From Clostridia bacterium (GTDB lineage: Bacteria > Bacillota > Clostridia > Oscillospirales > CAG-272), in NCBI GenBank assembly GCA_017452335.1, contig JAFTMP010000264.1:1-30086 (forward strand): 30,086 nucleotides of DNA, written 5' to 3'. Below the pieces are notes generated by a model. That model made no database searches and was not told the DNA's origin. It saw only the letters and a program-made list of their open reading frames with translations. Of the stretch, positions 8,392-16,659 are shown piece by piece. The translations under genes were made by a program, and so were the position numbers. Position 1 is the first letter of the stretch; each line of letters opens with the position of its first letter.

Positions 8392-8655
8392 ATGATTACC
8401 AGAGAAGTAACAGTAACCAACAGTGTAGGTCTTCATGCAAGACCCGCTACGTTTTTTATCCAGAAGGCAAATAGCTATAAATCCTCCATTTGGGTGGAAA
8501 AGGATGAACGCAGAGTGAACGCAAAGAGCTTGCTGGGCGTGCTGTCCATGGGGATTGTCAGCGGTACGACCGTGACGTTGCTTGCAGACGGAACGGATGA
8601 AGAGGACGCGCTGGACGGGCTCGTAGATCTGATCGAAAACGGCATGCCTGAATAA
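8392..8655 (+). CDS. ptsH: HPr family phosphocarrier protein
   Basis: An 87-residue HPr. His15 lies in GLHARPAT, the residue phosphorylated by PEP via Enzyme I for sugar uptake. Ser46 lies in NAKSLLGVLSMGI, the site used by HPr kinase in Bacillota carbon-catabolite control with CcpA. His15 rules out a Crh protein, which lacks it. GGAGAG precedes ATG 8392. The gene stands alone, with its own promoter and two hairpin terminators, and without ptsI beside it, so Enzyme I must be elsewhere. The gene symbol rests on the motifs; a paralogous HPr-like protein elsewhere in the genome cannot be excluded. Confidence 0.93.
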   Translation: MITREVTVTNSVGLHARPATFFIQKANSYKSSIWVEKDERRVNAKSLLGVLSMGIVSGTTVTLLADGTDEEDALDGLVDLIENGMPE

Positions 8656-8663
8656 ATCCGGTT

Positions 8664-8691
8664 TCTGCATTTTGGATGCAGAGGGTTTTTT
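8664..8691 (+). terminator. Terminator after HPr
   Basis: TCTGCAT (8664-8670), loop TTTGG, ATGCAGA (8676-8682), then GGG and a run of six T. Confidence 0.75.
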
Positions 8692-8723
8692 GCGGCTTTT
8701 TTAGAAAAGTAAAACAAAGGATG

Positions 8724-8757
8724 AAAAAGCAGATATCGCTTGCGGTCTCTGCTTTTT
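8724..8757 (+). terminator. Second hairpin terminator before uvrC
   Basis: AAAAAGCAGA (8724-8733) pairs with TCTGCTTTTT (8748-8757). The T-run is part of the stem, giving a terminator-like structure in both directions. Confidence 0.55.
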
Positions 8758-8768
8758 TGCAGTATATA
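8740..8768 (+). promoter_or_regulatory. Possible weak promoter for uvrC-rsmD-coaD
   Basis: TTGCGG (8740-8745), a 17-base spacer and TATATA (8763-8768). The -35 lies inside the second terminator hairpin and is a poor match, so this is tentative. Some promoter is needed here because two terminators precede uvrC. Confidence 0.35.
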
Positions 8769-8794
8769 GGTCTTTTAGGGAGCATTTCGGGGAT

Positions 8795-10627
8795 ATGGAG
8801 TATAAAGAGGAGCTGCGTCAAAAGGCAAACGAATTACCTCTTCGTCCGGGCGTTTACATTATGAAAAATGCCCAGGGGCGGGTGATCTACGTGGGCAAAT
8901 CCAAGGCACTGCGTAATCGGGTCAGCCAGTATTTTCAAAGCGGAACGGGGCATAATGAAAAAACCAGACGCATGGTGGCTTCGGTGCGCTCCTTTGAGTA
9001 TGTGTTGACCAACAGCGAGATCGAAGCCCTTGCTCTTGAAAATAAGCTGATCAAGTTGCACGAGCCCCGCTATAATATCCGTTTGAAGGACGGAAAATCC
9101 TACCCCTACATTGCCATTGCAAAGGAGCCCGGGCAGTGGGCTACCGTCAAGGTGACCCGTAGCCGTAAGAAGGACGGTGCCAAGTATTTCGGACCCTATT
9201 CGGGGGTAAAGACTGCCTATGCCATTCTTGAAACGGCTCAGCGTATTTTTGGGCTTCCGGCATGTAAGCACCGCTTTCCGCGGGATATCGGCAAGGTGCG
9301 CCCCTGTATTTACATGCAGATGAAGCAGTGCGCGGCACCCTGCACGGGAGAGATGAGCGAGGAGGAATATCAAAAGATCCTTGAGCGTGTGGTCTTTTTT
9401 TTAAGGGGCAACATGGGGGAAACGAAGCGGCAGCTCAGCGAGCAGATGCTTTTTGCCGCCGAGCATTTGCAGTTCGAGGCGGCGGCACTGTATAGAGACA
9501 GGATAAAAGCGCTGGAGCGTCTTTCCGATAAACAGCAGGTCGTGGGGGCATCCGGGGAAGAGCTGGACGTGATCTCCCTTTACGAGGATGAGCAAAGCGC
9601 GTGTCTTGCGGTAATGTATATCCGCGACGGGATCATTTTTGACAGTGAATATCTGCCTGTGAGCAGTGAAACGATCCTGGACAGCGATGCCGTTTGTGCT
9701 TTGCTTTGCGAGCTGTATACCCGAAGAGAGGATGTGCCGTCTGAAATTTGCATCGGCTATCCCCTTGCCGCGGAGGAGTCTGAAACGATTGTGGAGTATT
9801 TAAAGACCTTGGGGCATAAAACCAAGCTTCATATTCCTCAAAGAGGAACGAAAAAACAGCTTTGCGATCTGGCGCGGGATAATGCTGCACAGCATGCCGC
9901 GCGGGCACAGCAGGAGGAGCACCGTGACTTGCGGGGACTCATCCGCTTGTCAGCACTCTTAGGACTTGAAGCGCTTCCCGAGCGGATCGAAGCCATTGAT
10001 ATCTCCAACTATGGCAAAGAGGAGATCACCGCAGGAGTGGTTTGCTTTGAGAAGGGTGTGCCTAAAAAAAGCGACTACCGTTTGTTTAAGTTAAGGGACC
10101 AGGCACAGCAGGATGACTACCAAGCCATGTGCAAAGCCTTAGAGCGCCGTATGGCAAGAAGGGAAGAGTGGCGCTTGCCCGATCTGTTGCTTCTTGATGG
10201 CGGTAAGGGACATGTGCATGCCGTGAAGGAGTTGCTTTCTTCCATAAATATCGACCTGCCTGTGTTTGGAATGGTGAAGGATGATTTTCATAAGACCCGT
10301 GCCTTAACGGACGGAGAACACGAGATTTCCATTGCGGGGGATCAAGCGGCATTTTTATTGGTCTATAAAATACAGGAAGAGGTACACCGCTTTGCATTCG
10401 GCGCGACCTCTAAAGGCAAGCGCAAGACACTGAAACGGTCTATGCTTGAGGAAATACCGGGAATCGGCGCGCAAAAAGCCAAGCTGTTGCTGGCAATGCC
10501 CGGAGGACTTGCAGGCATCAAGCAGGCAAGCAAAGAAGAGCTTGCAGCGATCAAGGGTGTGAGCAGGAAGGACGCACAGGCGGTCTACCGCTATTTTCAC
10601 GAACAAGAAGAACAAGAAAAGAAATAG
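8795..10627 (+). CDS. uvrC: Excinuclease ABC subunit C
   Basis: A 610-residue UvrC, the nuclease that makes both incisions around a lesion in UvrAB-directed nucleotide excision repair. The order is a GIY-YIG nuclease (about 14-95, PGVYIMKN...VIYVGKSKALRNRV), a Cys cluster matching the known iron-sulfur ligands (about 152-178, one Cys in ACKHRF, then RPCIYMQMKQCAAPC), a UVR motif binding UvrB (about 200-240), an RNase H-like second nuclease (about 380-540, EAIDISNYGKEE, LLLLDGGKGH) and helix-hairpin-helix repeats (about 545-605). The start is ATG 8795 with only a weak ribosome site (GGGG close by). It ends in TAG, one of two genes here that do so. rsmD follows after 60 bases. Confidence 0.97.
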   Translation: MEYKEELRQKANELPLRPGVYIMKNAQGRVIYVGKSKALRNRVSQYFQSGTGHNEKTRRMVASVRSFEYVLTNSEIEALALENKLIKLHEPRYNIRLKDGKSYPYIAIAKEPGQWATVKVTRSRKKDGAKYFGPYSGVKTAYAILETAQRIFGLPACKHRFPRDIGKVRPCIYMQMKQCAAPCTGEMSEEEYQKILERVVFFLRGNMGETKRQLSEQMLFAAEHLQFEAAALYRDRIKALERLSDKQQVVGASGEELDVISLYEDEQSACLAVMYIRDGIIFDSEYLPVSSETILDSDAVCALLCELYTRREDVPSEICIGYPLAAEESETIVEYLKTLGHKTKLHIPQRGTKKQLCDLARDNAAQHAARAQQEEHRDLRGLIRLSALLGLEALPERIEAIDISNYGKEEITAGVVCFEKGVPKKSDYRLFKLRDQAQQDDYQAMCKALERRMARREEWRLPDLLLLDGGKGHVHAVKELLSSINIDLPVFGMVKDDFHKTRALTDGEHEISIAGDQAAFLLVYKIQEEVHRFAFGATSKGKRKTLKRSMLEEIPGIGAQKAKLLLAMPGGLAGIKQASKEELAAIKGVSRKDAQAVYRYFHEQEEQEKK

Positions 10628-10687
10628 AGACGAGGGCGGTTTGCGTGATCTGAACCGTAACGGATCGTTGAATAGGAAGGAACAACC

Positions 10688-11254
10688 ATGAGAATTATAA
10701 CGGGAAGCGCCAGAGGCGCAAAATTGCAGACACTTGACGGACTGGATACCCGTCCCACGGCAGAACGGGTCAAGGAAGCGGTGTTCAGTATGATCCAGTT
10801 TGAGATCGACGGAAAAAGGGTGTTGGATCTCTTTGCGGGGTCGGGTCAGATGGGCTTGGAGGCACTGTCTCGCGGTGCGGCAAAAGCCACTTTTGTGGAT
10901 CTCAACCAGGAAGCGGCGGCGATCGTCAAGAGCAATGCCAAAAAGACGGGACTCTTTGAAAGAAGCGTGGTGCTCAGCACCGACTATAAATCCTTTATTC
11001 GCGGAAACGGGGGCAAAAACAAATACGACGTGGTATTTTTAGATCCGCCCTACAATTCCGATTTCGTGCAGGATGCCATTGAGCGGCTATTGCGGGCGGA
11101 TATGCTGGAGGAGGGGTGCGTGATCGTTTGCGAAAGCGACCGCAAGGAGCCCTTTGAAGTGCAGGGACTGACTCTGCGCCGCCATGCACGTTACGGCAAG
11201 GTGTTTGTCACGCTGTTAGAAAAGCCCACACAGAGCACCGAGGACGAGCAGTGA
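10688..11254 (+). CDS. rsmD: 16S rRNA (guanine966-N2)-methyltransferase RsmD
   Basis: A 188-residue Rossmann-fold methyltransferase of the RsmD family, which methylates G966 of 16S rRNA using SAM. It begins MRIITGSARGAKL, followed by TRPTAERVKEAVFS, the SAM site DLFAGSGQMGLEALSRGA (about residues 46-63) and the catalytic motif FLDPPYNSDF (about 117-126), which marks N-directed base methylation. GGAAGGA precedes the ATG by six bases. It pairs with coaD immediately downstream, a conserved arrangement in Bacillota. Confidence 0.95.
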   Translation: MRIITGSARGAKLQTLDGLDTRPTAERVKEAVFSMIQFEIDGKRVLDLFAGSGQMGLEALSRGAAKATFVDLNQEAAAIVKSNAKKTGLFERSVVLSTDYKSFIRGNGGKNKYDVVFLDPPYNSDFVQDAIERLLRADMLEEGCVIVCESDRKEPFEVQGLTLRRHARYGKVFVTLLEKPTQSTEDEQ

Positions 11255-11272
11255 TCCGATCACAGTACGATT

Positions 11273-11773
11273 ATGGAAAAAACACCGCAAAAAATTTTGG
11301 TTGCCGGAAGCTTTGACCCGGTGACAAAGGGGCATATCACGCTGATCGACTATGCCGCAAAGCACTACGAGCAGGTCTATGCCGTTATTTTTATCAATGC
11401 AGAAAAGACTTACTATTTCAGCCTTGAGGAGCGTTTGGCACTTCTTCGGGCGGCGTGCGCAGAGTATGCCAACGTAACGGTGGATTTTTGTAATGGCATG
11501 CAGTATGAGTACGCGCAGGAGCATGGGATCACCCGCGCGCTTCGGGGATATCGCAACGAGCAGGATCTGCGGTATGAGAAAATCGTTGCGGATTTTAACG
11601 AAAACGCTCCCTGGAGGCTGGAAACGCAGATGCTTGCATGTGAGGAAGAGCTTCGGCAGGTCAGTTCCACGAAGATTAGAGAACTTCTTGCTTTAGGAGG
11701 GGATTTTGGCGGACTTGTCCCCGAAAACACCATTCCGTTGCTCAAAAAGATGGCAAAAGAAAAACAGCGATAA
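11273..11773 (+). CDS. coaD: Phosphopantetheine adenylyltransferase
   Basis: A 166-residue CoaD, which transfers AMP from ATP to 4'-phosphopantetheine in the fourth step of CoA synthesis. Nucleotidyltransferase motifs are visible: AGSFDPVTKGH (about residues 11-21), RGYRNEQDLRYE (about 91-102) and VSSTKIREL (about 131-139), matching the family's GSFDP(x)TxGH, RGxRxxxDxxYE and SSTxxR elements. Eighteen bases separate it from rsmD, and no clear ribosome site is seen before ATG 11273, so translation may be coupled to rsmD. A strong terminator follows. Confidence 0.93.
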   Translation: MEKTPQKILVAGSFDPVTKGHITLIDYAAKHYEQVYAVIFINAEKTYYFSLEERLALLRAACAEYANVTVDFCNGMQYEYAQEHGITRALRGYRNEQDLRYEKIVADFNENAPWRLETQMLACEEELRQVSSTKIRELLALGGDFGGLVPENTIPLLKKMAKEKQR

Positions 11774-11820
11774 TTTTCCATTTTGCCATAAAAAGTAAAT
11801 AAAGAACAGAAGTTCGATGC

Positions 11821-11867
11821 AAAATCCGGACAAAAAGCAGTTTTGTTTTTTGTCCGGATTTTTTTTA
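11821..11867 (+). terminator. Strong terminator after coaD
   Basis: AATCCGGACAAAAA (11823-11836) pairs perfectly with TTTTTGTCCGGATT (11847-11860), followed by TTTTTT. It separates the uvrC-rsmD-coaD unit from the dcw cluster. Confidence 0.9.
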
Positions 11868-11908
11868 TTATTTTTTTCTTCCACGGTCAAAAAACGGCTT
11901 TTTTTTGC

Positions 11909-11937
11909 TTGAAAAGATTTTAAGACTGGAGTATAAT
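11909..11937 (+). promoter_or_regulatory. Sigma-A promoter of the dcw cluster
   Basis: TTGAAA (11909-11914), a 17-base spacer and TATAAT (11932-11937). Transcription would start near 11944, giving an mraZ leader of about 195 bases. The 366-base gap between coaD and mraZ holds the terminator, this promoter, MraZ-like boxes and a structured leader; no gene was found in it. Confidence 0.85.
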
Positions 11938-11945
11938 TCAGTCAT

Positions 11946-11998
11946 GTGGTGGGAAAGTAAATGCAAAGTAAACAGTGATGGTGAGAAGTGGTGGGAAA
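11946..11998 (+). promoter_or_regulatory. Candidate MraZ operator repeats
   Basis: GTGGTGGGAAA occurs twice (11946-11956 and 11988-11998), with a related GTGATGGTG at 11975-11983. MraZ proteins are known to bind short direct repeats with a TGGG-type or GTG-type core near their own promoter. The position just downstream of the -10 fits autoregulation. The box boundaries are my inference. Confidence 0.5.
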
Positions 11999-12066
11999 AA
12001 TAGTGAATTTGCACCAAAACTGACGAACCGTGGATGAAAGCGTTGAAATGCGTGCCGCATGTGGTG

Positions 12067-12105
12067 CACCGGTGAAGTGCCGTGACGGCAAGTGAACCGC
12101 CGGTG
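12067..12105 (+). other. Nested hairpin in mraZ leader
   Basis: An outer stem CACCGG (12067-12072) with CCGGTG (12100-12105) encloses TGCCG (12078-12082) with CGGCA (12086-12090). It ends about 17 bases before the mraZ ribosome site. It could influence mraZ translation, but no known RNA family was recognised. Confidence 0.4.
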
Positions 12106-12139
12106 AGAAAAACTTGTAAAAAAAGGAGGAGAAACGTTC

Positions 12140-12562
12140 ATGTATGGCGAATATGCGCACACAATAGATACCAAGGGCAGAATGTTTCTCCCCTCCAAGT
12201 TCAGAAGCACGCTGGGCGATCGGGTGTATTTGGTTCGAGGCATTGACAACTGTGTTTGTATTTACCCCGTTGAAGAATTCGATAAGTTTATTGCAAAGCT
12301 GGATGCCGCGCCCCACACCGAGACCAAGGCGCGCAACGTGAAACGTGCCCTGTGCGCTTCGGCAGTAGATACTGATGTGGATGCGCAGGGACGTGTGCTC
12401 ATTCCCTCTAAGCTGCGGTCCATGGCAGGGCTTGAAAAGTCGGTGATCGTTGTAGGTATGGGGGATAAGGCAGAGATTTGGAATCCCGAGCGCTATGAAG
12501 CGTGCATGGCAAAGATGGATGCCGCAGAAATTGAAGCAGAATTGATCGGACTTGGTCTGTAA
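12140..12562 (+). CDS. mraZ: Transcriptional regulator MraZ
   Basis: A 140-residue MraZ with two tandem SpoVT/AbrB-like halves. Each half carries the family signature: DTKGRMFLPSKFR (about 11-23) and DAQGRVLIPSKLR (about 81-93). MraZ forms ring-shaped oligomers and represses the dcw operon by binding repeats at its promoter. It is the first gene of the cluster, as usual, and its putative boxes lie 140-195 bases upstream. A strong AAGGAGGAG ribosome site precedes ATG 12140. rsmH follows after 12 bases. Confidence 0.96.
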   Translation: MYGEYAHTIDTKGRMFLPSKFRSTLGDRVYLVRGIDNCVCIYPVEEFDKFIAKLDAAPHTETKARNVKRALCASAVDTDVDAQGRVLIPSKLRSMAGLEKSVIVVGMGDKAEIWNPERYEACMAKMDAAEIEAELIGLGL

Positions 12563-12574
12563 ACAGAGGTTTGT

Positions 12575-13513
12575 ATGGAGAATATCGTATTTTCTCACTA
12601 TTCCGTGATGAAAGAGGAAAGCATTGACTCTCTTGCCATCAAGGAAGACGGAATCTATGTAGATTGCACTTCCGGTGGTGGAGGGCATAGTCTGGAGATC
12701 GTGAAAAGATTAAAGGGCGGACGGCTTATTTGTATCGACCAGGACGATGCCGCACTGCAGGCATTAAAGAACAGACTTGCAGGCTACGAGGACCGCTACA
12801 CCGCGGTGAAGAGCAACTTTTCAAACGTTGCGGAGGTGTTAAAATCCTTGCAGATCACCGCCATTGACGGTGCACTGCTGGATCTGGGCGTCTCCTCCTA
12901 TCAGCTTGATACGGCAGAGCGGGGATTCTCCTATATGAAGGATGCGCCGCTGGATATGCGTATGGACCAAAGTCAACCCTTTTCGGCGTATAACGTGGTC
13001 AATGAATACAGCGAAAACGAGCTTAAACGCGTCCTTTACAATTGGGGCGAAGAAAAATTTGCCCCCCAGATTGCAAGAGCGATCGTAAAAAGAAGAGAAC
13101 AACAAGCAATTGAAAGTACACTTGAATTGTCAGATCTGATCAAGGATGCCCTTCCTGCCAAGGCAAAGGTGGGCGGGCACCATCCGGCAAAGCGTTCATT
13201 TCAGGCGATACGGATCGAAGTCAATAAGGAATTGGACATTATAGAGCCCACCCTTCGAGCACTTGCGGGACTGCTTGCCCCGGGCGGACGCCTTTCGGTG
13301 ATCACCTTCCATTCTCTGGAGGATCGGATCACCAAGCAGACCTTTGCTTCTTTGATGAAGGGATGCACCTGTCCTCCTTCCTTCCCTGTTTGCGTGTGCG
13401 GCAACAGACCCAGCGTAAAGGCGATCGAAAAGGGGCGTGCACCGTCGGATAGGGAACTGGAGGAGAATCCCCGTTCCAGAAGCGCACGGCTGCGGAGCAT
13501 TGAAAAGCTATAA
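12575..13513 (+). CDS. rsmH: 16S rRNA (cytosine1402-N4)-methyltransferase RsmH
   Basis: A 312-residue RsmH (MraW), which uses SAM to methylate the N4 of C1402 in the ribosomal P site. It shows the family start FSHYSVMKEESID, the SAM-binding YVDCTSGGGGHS (about 28-39), GALLDLGVSSYQLD (about 100-113), RGFSYMKDAPLDMRMD (about 116-131) and the C-terminal ISFHSLEDR-like VITFHSLEDRITK. It sits in its standard second place in the dcw cluster, but its job is ribosomal rather than wall-related. No strong ribosome site is visible before ATG 12575, which suggests coupling to mraZ. Confidence 0.97.
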   Translation: MENIVFSHYSVMKEESIDSLAIKEDGIYVDCTSGGGGHSLEIVKRLKGGRLICIDQDDAALQALKNRLAGYEDRYTAVKSNFSNVAEVLKSLQITAIDGALLDLGVSSYQLDTAERGFSYMKDAPLDMRMDQSQPFSAYNVVNEYSENELKRVLYNWGEEKFAPQIARAIVKRREQQAIESTLELSDLIKDALPAKAKVGGHHPAKRSFQAIRIEVNKELDIIEPTLRALAGLLAPGGRLSVITFHSLEDRITKQTFASLMKGCTCPPSFPVCVCGNRPSVKAIEKGRAPSDRELEENPRSRSARLRSIEKL

Positions 13514-13562
13514 GACAGATTTTGAAAAGAGCGGACAATACAAAACACTGAAAGGAAAAAAC

Positions 13563-14252
13563 ATGCAATTTTTTAGCAGATTTAAAAAGAAAAAAGCGCA
13601 AGAGCAAGCGCTAAAGCAAAGTCCGCCTGTGATTTCAAGATCGGGAAAGATCGGCAGAGTGGATCCCGGAGTACGCTCCATCAGCGAGGAGCGCAAGGAA
13701 GAGCAGCAGGCACAAAGTCCTTATGTTCAGCCGGAGGTCGCAGAGCAGGGCGTTTCCATCAGCGACCATGCATTTTTGATAAAAAGCGGCGAGCGTGCCG
13801 CAAAAAAGGCGAAAAAACGCCTGTTTTATACGGTGAAAAACAAGGAACGCGCGCCGTTCCCTGTGATGACGGTGATCTTTTGCATCATCTGCACGGTGCT
13901 GTTTATGTCGATGATGGTGAATTTCGTGCAGATCAATGAATACACCAAGGAGGTTTCTGCCCTTCAGACCAAGGTGAACAATCTGAGCAAGCAAAAAAAC
14001 GAATTGTCGGCGGAGCTCGATCAAAAGGACAGCGTGGAAGAGCTGCGTGAATATTTGGAAAGCAAGGACGGAAATTTGGGCATGGTAGAGGAGAGCAACA
14101 TGAACCCTCCCGTTGCCATCAGCCCCGATAAGGAAGACCGGGTAGAGGATTATGAGGTTCCCGAGGAAAGCGAGGGAATGATCACCGTGGTGCTGAATGC
14201 CCTGGCAGAGAACCTGTCCAATGCCTGGAATATATTCACGGGAAACGAATAA
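13563..14252 (+). CDS. FtsL-like septum protein with long cytosolic N-terminus
   Basis: A 229-residue bitopic protein in the ftsL position. Residues 1-98 are a hydrophilic, very basic cytosolic region; about 99-121 form one membrane helix (VMTVIFCIICTVLFMSMMV). Residues about 124-168 form a coiled coil (LQTKVNNLSKQKNELSAEL) of the FtsL/DivIC type, and an acidic tail follows (about 175-206) with a short amphipathic end. FtsL and DivIC pair by coiled coils and, with DivIB, activate septal FtsW-PBP. At 229 residues it is about twice the size of a usual FtsL because of the N- and C-terminal extensions. The start ATG 13563 has AAAGGA upstream; a longer frame running back into rsmH was rejected. 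Assignment rests on position and architecture. Confidence 0.78.
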   Translation: MQFFSRFKKKKAQEQALKQSPPVISRSGKIGRVDPGVRSISEERKEEQQAQSPYVQPEVAEQGVSISDHAFLIKSGERAAKKAKKRLFYTVKNKERAPFPVMTVIFCIICTVLFMSMMVNFVQINEYTKEVSALQTKVNNLSKQKNELSAELDQKDSVEELREYLESKDGNLGMVEESNMNPPVAISPDKEDRVEDYEVPEESEGMITVVLNALAENLSNAWNIFTGNE

Positions 14253-14269
14253 TATGGAACAGTGAGCAT

Positions 14270-14301
14270 TGAGAGTAGAACAAATTGGTGTTGTACTCTC
14301 A
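14270..14301 (+). other. Hairpin between ftsL-like gene and PBP gene
   Basis: TGAGAGTA (14270-14277) pairs with TACTCTCA (14294-14301), with four more pairs inside after one mismatch. No U-run follows, so it is not a normal terminator; it could be a processing or attenuation element in the 133-base gap. No convincing promoter was found in this gap. Confidence 0.35.
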
Positions 14302-14385
14302 TTTGCATCTCATAAGAATGTTTGAAAAGGTACTGTTTAACCAATGCAAAGAAAGGAAGGCTTTGAGAAAAGCTGTGGTATATAA

Positions 14386-16629
14386 ATGAGAAGCGGAACA
14401 AAAAGCATGTATGTGCGTACCCTCATCGTCATGCTGGCGTTTATTCTGGCGGCAGGGTATTTGGGTGTACAGCTTTTCAGACTTCAGATCATTGAGCATG
14501 AGGAAAACTTGGGCAAGGTGCTGGACAATCTGATGCAGGTGACTGTCATCAAAGCGGAGCGGGGAACGATCTATGACCGCAATATGCAAAAGCTGGCGCA
14601 GAATATCACCACCTACCGCGTGTTTATTTCTCCTGCAGACATTGAGGACGATGAGACGCGGGTACACATCAGCAAGGAGCTTTCAAAGATCCTGGACGTA
14701 CCCTATAATACCATCTATGAAAAGACGCTGAAGGAAAAGAGAAAAGACGAGACTATCAAGGAGCACGTGGATAAAGAAACGGCTGATAAGGTGCGGGAGC
14801 TGATCAATCAGTACGGCTACAAACGGCAGATCTATCTGCAGACCACCTCCAAAAGATATTATGCCTACGAAAACTTAGCGGCGCAGGTGATCGGATATCT
14901 GGGCACTGACGGCGGATTGTTTGGCTTGGAATTGCAGTATAACGATGCGTTGACCGGCACGGACGGTAAGTATATCACAGCGCGAAATGCCAAAAACGAG
15001 AGCATGCCCAGTAAATATGACGTGAAGATCGACCCGCAAAACGGGTACAGCCTGGTCACAACGCTGGATATGAATTTGCAAGCCATTCTTGAAAATCAGT
15101 TGCGGGCAACTTATGAGGAGAATTTGGCAGGCAATAATGTGTGCGGCATCATTATGGACGTGGATACCGGGGCGGTGCTTGCTATGGCGACCAACTGGGG
15201 CTTTGATTTAAACGACCCCTTTACGTTGGTAGGCGATTACGCGCAGCAGTTGGAGCAATCGGAGTTAGAAACCAACAGCACGGAATACAACAATCTGAAA
15301 TGGGAGTTGATCTATTCCATGTGGCGTAATAAGTGTGTCAGCGATACCTATGAGCCCGGCTCTACCTTTAAGATCATTACCTCTGCCATCGGTCTTGAAA
15401 CGGGCGCGGTAACGGCAGACAGCGTGCTTACCTGCAACGGTAAACAGCATGTGTCGGGGGTAGACATCAGCTGCCACAAGAAGGCAGGGCATGGCACCAA
15501 TAGCTTTTCCTATCTGCTTCAGCAGTCCTGCAACCCTGCGATGATGCAGATCGCGGAACGTATCGGTACAAAGACCTTTTGGCAATACTTTGAGGCGTTT
15601 GGGTATCTTACCAAAACGGGCATAGATCTTCCCGCCGAGGCGGCAGGCATCAACCATTCCTTTAGCGGGTTTCATTCGGTGGAAATGGCAACCTCCTCCT
15701 TCGGGCAGACCTTTAAGACGACCCCCATTCAACAGCTCACCGCCATCTGCACCATTGCAAACGGCGGTCACGTCATCACGCCCTACGTGGTGGAGTCACT
15801 GATTGACAGCGATGGAAACGTGGTGGTGTCGGGCGAAAAGGAGAGCAAGCGGCAGATCGTGAGCAGCGAGGTGTGCGCCCAGCTTGCAGAAATTTTAGAG
15901 GGCGGCGTGATCGACGGTGTTGCCCGTAACGCTTATGTGGCAGGCTATCACGTGGCGGCAAAGACCGGTACCTCTGAAAAGAGAGACGAAGAGGATGAAA
16001 CACTGCGTGTAGGCTCTACCGTTGCCTTTGCGCCTGCAAACGATCCGGAAATTGCAGTGCTTATTATGGTGGATGAGCCGGGCGGTGCTGTGAAATCGGG
16101 CGGTACCGTGGCGGCACCCTATGTGGCAAGAGTGATCGATGAAAGCCTGCAGTATTTAAACGTGGGCAGAAGCTATACCGACGAAGAGCTGGCAAGCATG
16201 AGCTATCAGATGCCTGACTTTGTAGGGGAAACGGTTGTAAACGCCCAGGCAGAGCTGAGCAAGGCAGGGCTATCCTATAAGGTCATCGGAGAAGGAAGTG
16301 AAATTTATGCTCAGCTTCCTTTGAGCGGAGAGCAGCTCAGCAAGGAAAACGGACTGGTATATTTGTATGCCTACGATCCGGCAAGCGAGGAGCAGCCGTC
16401 CCACGAAACAGAGCAGCAAACGGTGCCCGATGTGAAGGGCATGAAGGTGTCGGCGGCGATCGTGGTATTGACAAACAAAGGATTTAATGTTAATATAACA
16501 GGATCACTGAATTACGAAGAGGGGACCGGAGCGCAGGTCAGCGGACAGTCGGTTTCTCCCGGCACATCCTTGCCGGTGGGATCGGTGATCACCCTGGTCA
16601 GCATGCACACCGATGTATACGACCAATAA
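14386..16629 (+). CDS. Class B penicillin-binding protein with two PASTA domains (FtsI/SpoVD type)
   Basis: A 747-residue class B PBP, a transpeptidase that crosslinks septal peptidoglycan. It has an N-terminal membrane anchor (about 8-32), a dimerisation/pedestal region starting at KAERGTIYDRN (about 56-66), the transpeptidase domain with STFK (Ser326 nucleophile), SCN (381-383) and KTGT (526-529), then two PASTA domains (about 608-665 and 680-740) that typically bind wall fragments. It sits beside ftsL and upstream of ftsW, its polymerase partner. Whether it is the vegetative FtsI/PbpB or the sporulation SpoVD cannot be decided; being the only PBP in the cluster favours a division role. ATG 14386 follows directly after an in-frame TAA but lacks a clear ribosome site; ATG 14407 is an alternative start. 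Confidence 0.94.
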   Translation: MRSGTKSMYVRTLIVMLAFILAAGYLGVQLFRLQIIEHEENLGKVLDNLMQVTVIKAERGTIYDRNMQKLAQNITTYRVFISPADIEDDETRVHISKELSKILDVPYNTIYEKTLKEKRKDETIKEHVDKETADKVRELINQYGYKRQIYLQTTSKRYYAYENLAAQVIGYLGTDGGLFGLELQYNDALTGTDGKYITARNAKNESMPSKYDVKIDPQNGYSLVTTLDMNLQAILENQLRATYEENLAGNNVCGIIMDVDTGAVLAMATNWGFDLNDPFTLVGDYAQQLEQSELETNSTEYNNLKWELIYSMWRNKCVSDTYEPGSTFKIITSAIGLETGAVTADSVLTCNGKQHVSGVDISCHKKAGHGTNSFSYLLQQSCNPAMMQIAERIGTKTFWQYFEAFGYLTKTGIDLPAEAAGINHSFSGFHSVEMATSSFGQTFKTTPIQQLTAICTIANGGHVITPYVVESLIDSDGNVVVSGEKESKRQIVSSEVCAQLAEILEGGVIDGVARNAYVAGYHVAAKTGTSEKRDEEDETLRVGSTVAFAPANDPEIAVLIMVDEPGGAVKSGGTVAAPYVARVIDESLQYLNVGRSYTDEELASMSYQMPDFVGETVVNAQAELSKAGLSYKVIGEGSEIYAQLPLSGEQLSKENGLVYLYAYDPASEEQPSHETEQQTVPDVKGMKVSAAIVVLTNKGFNVNITGSLNYEEGTGAQVSGQSVSPGTSLPVGSVITLVSMHTDVYDQ

Positions 16630-16659
16630 GAGGTAAATAGAGGAAAGAAGGGCAGAGAG

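Noticed and set aside
11273..11773. An apparent three-residue insertion in the CoaD RGLR motif
   Set aside because: Aligning RGYRNEQDLRYE to the usual RGxRxxxDxxYE pattern removes the insertion, so the enzyme looks normal.
11978..12037. A possible short leader peptide in the mraZ leader
   Set aside because: It has an ATG and about 19 codons but no ribosome site and no regulatory codon pattern.
11942..12688. A 248-codon minus-strand frame over the mraZ leader and mraZ
   Set aside because: It would be antisense to mraZ and its leader, with no start signals. The region is better explained as promoter, MraZ boxes and leader.
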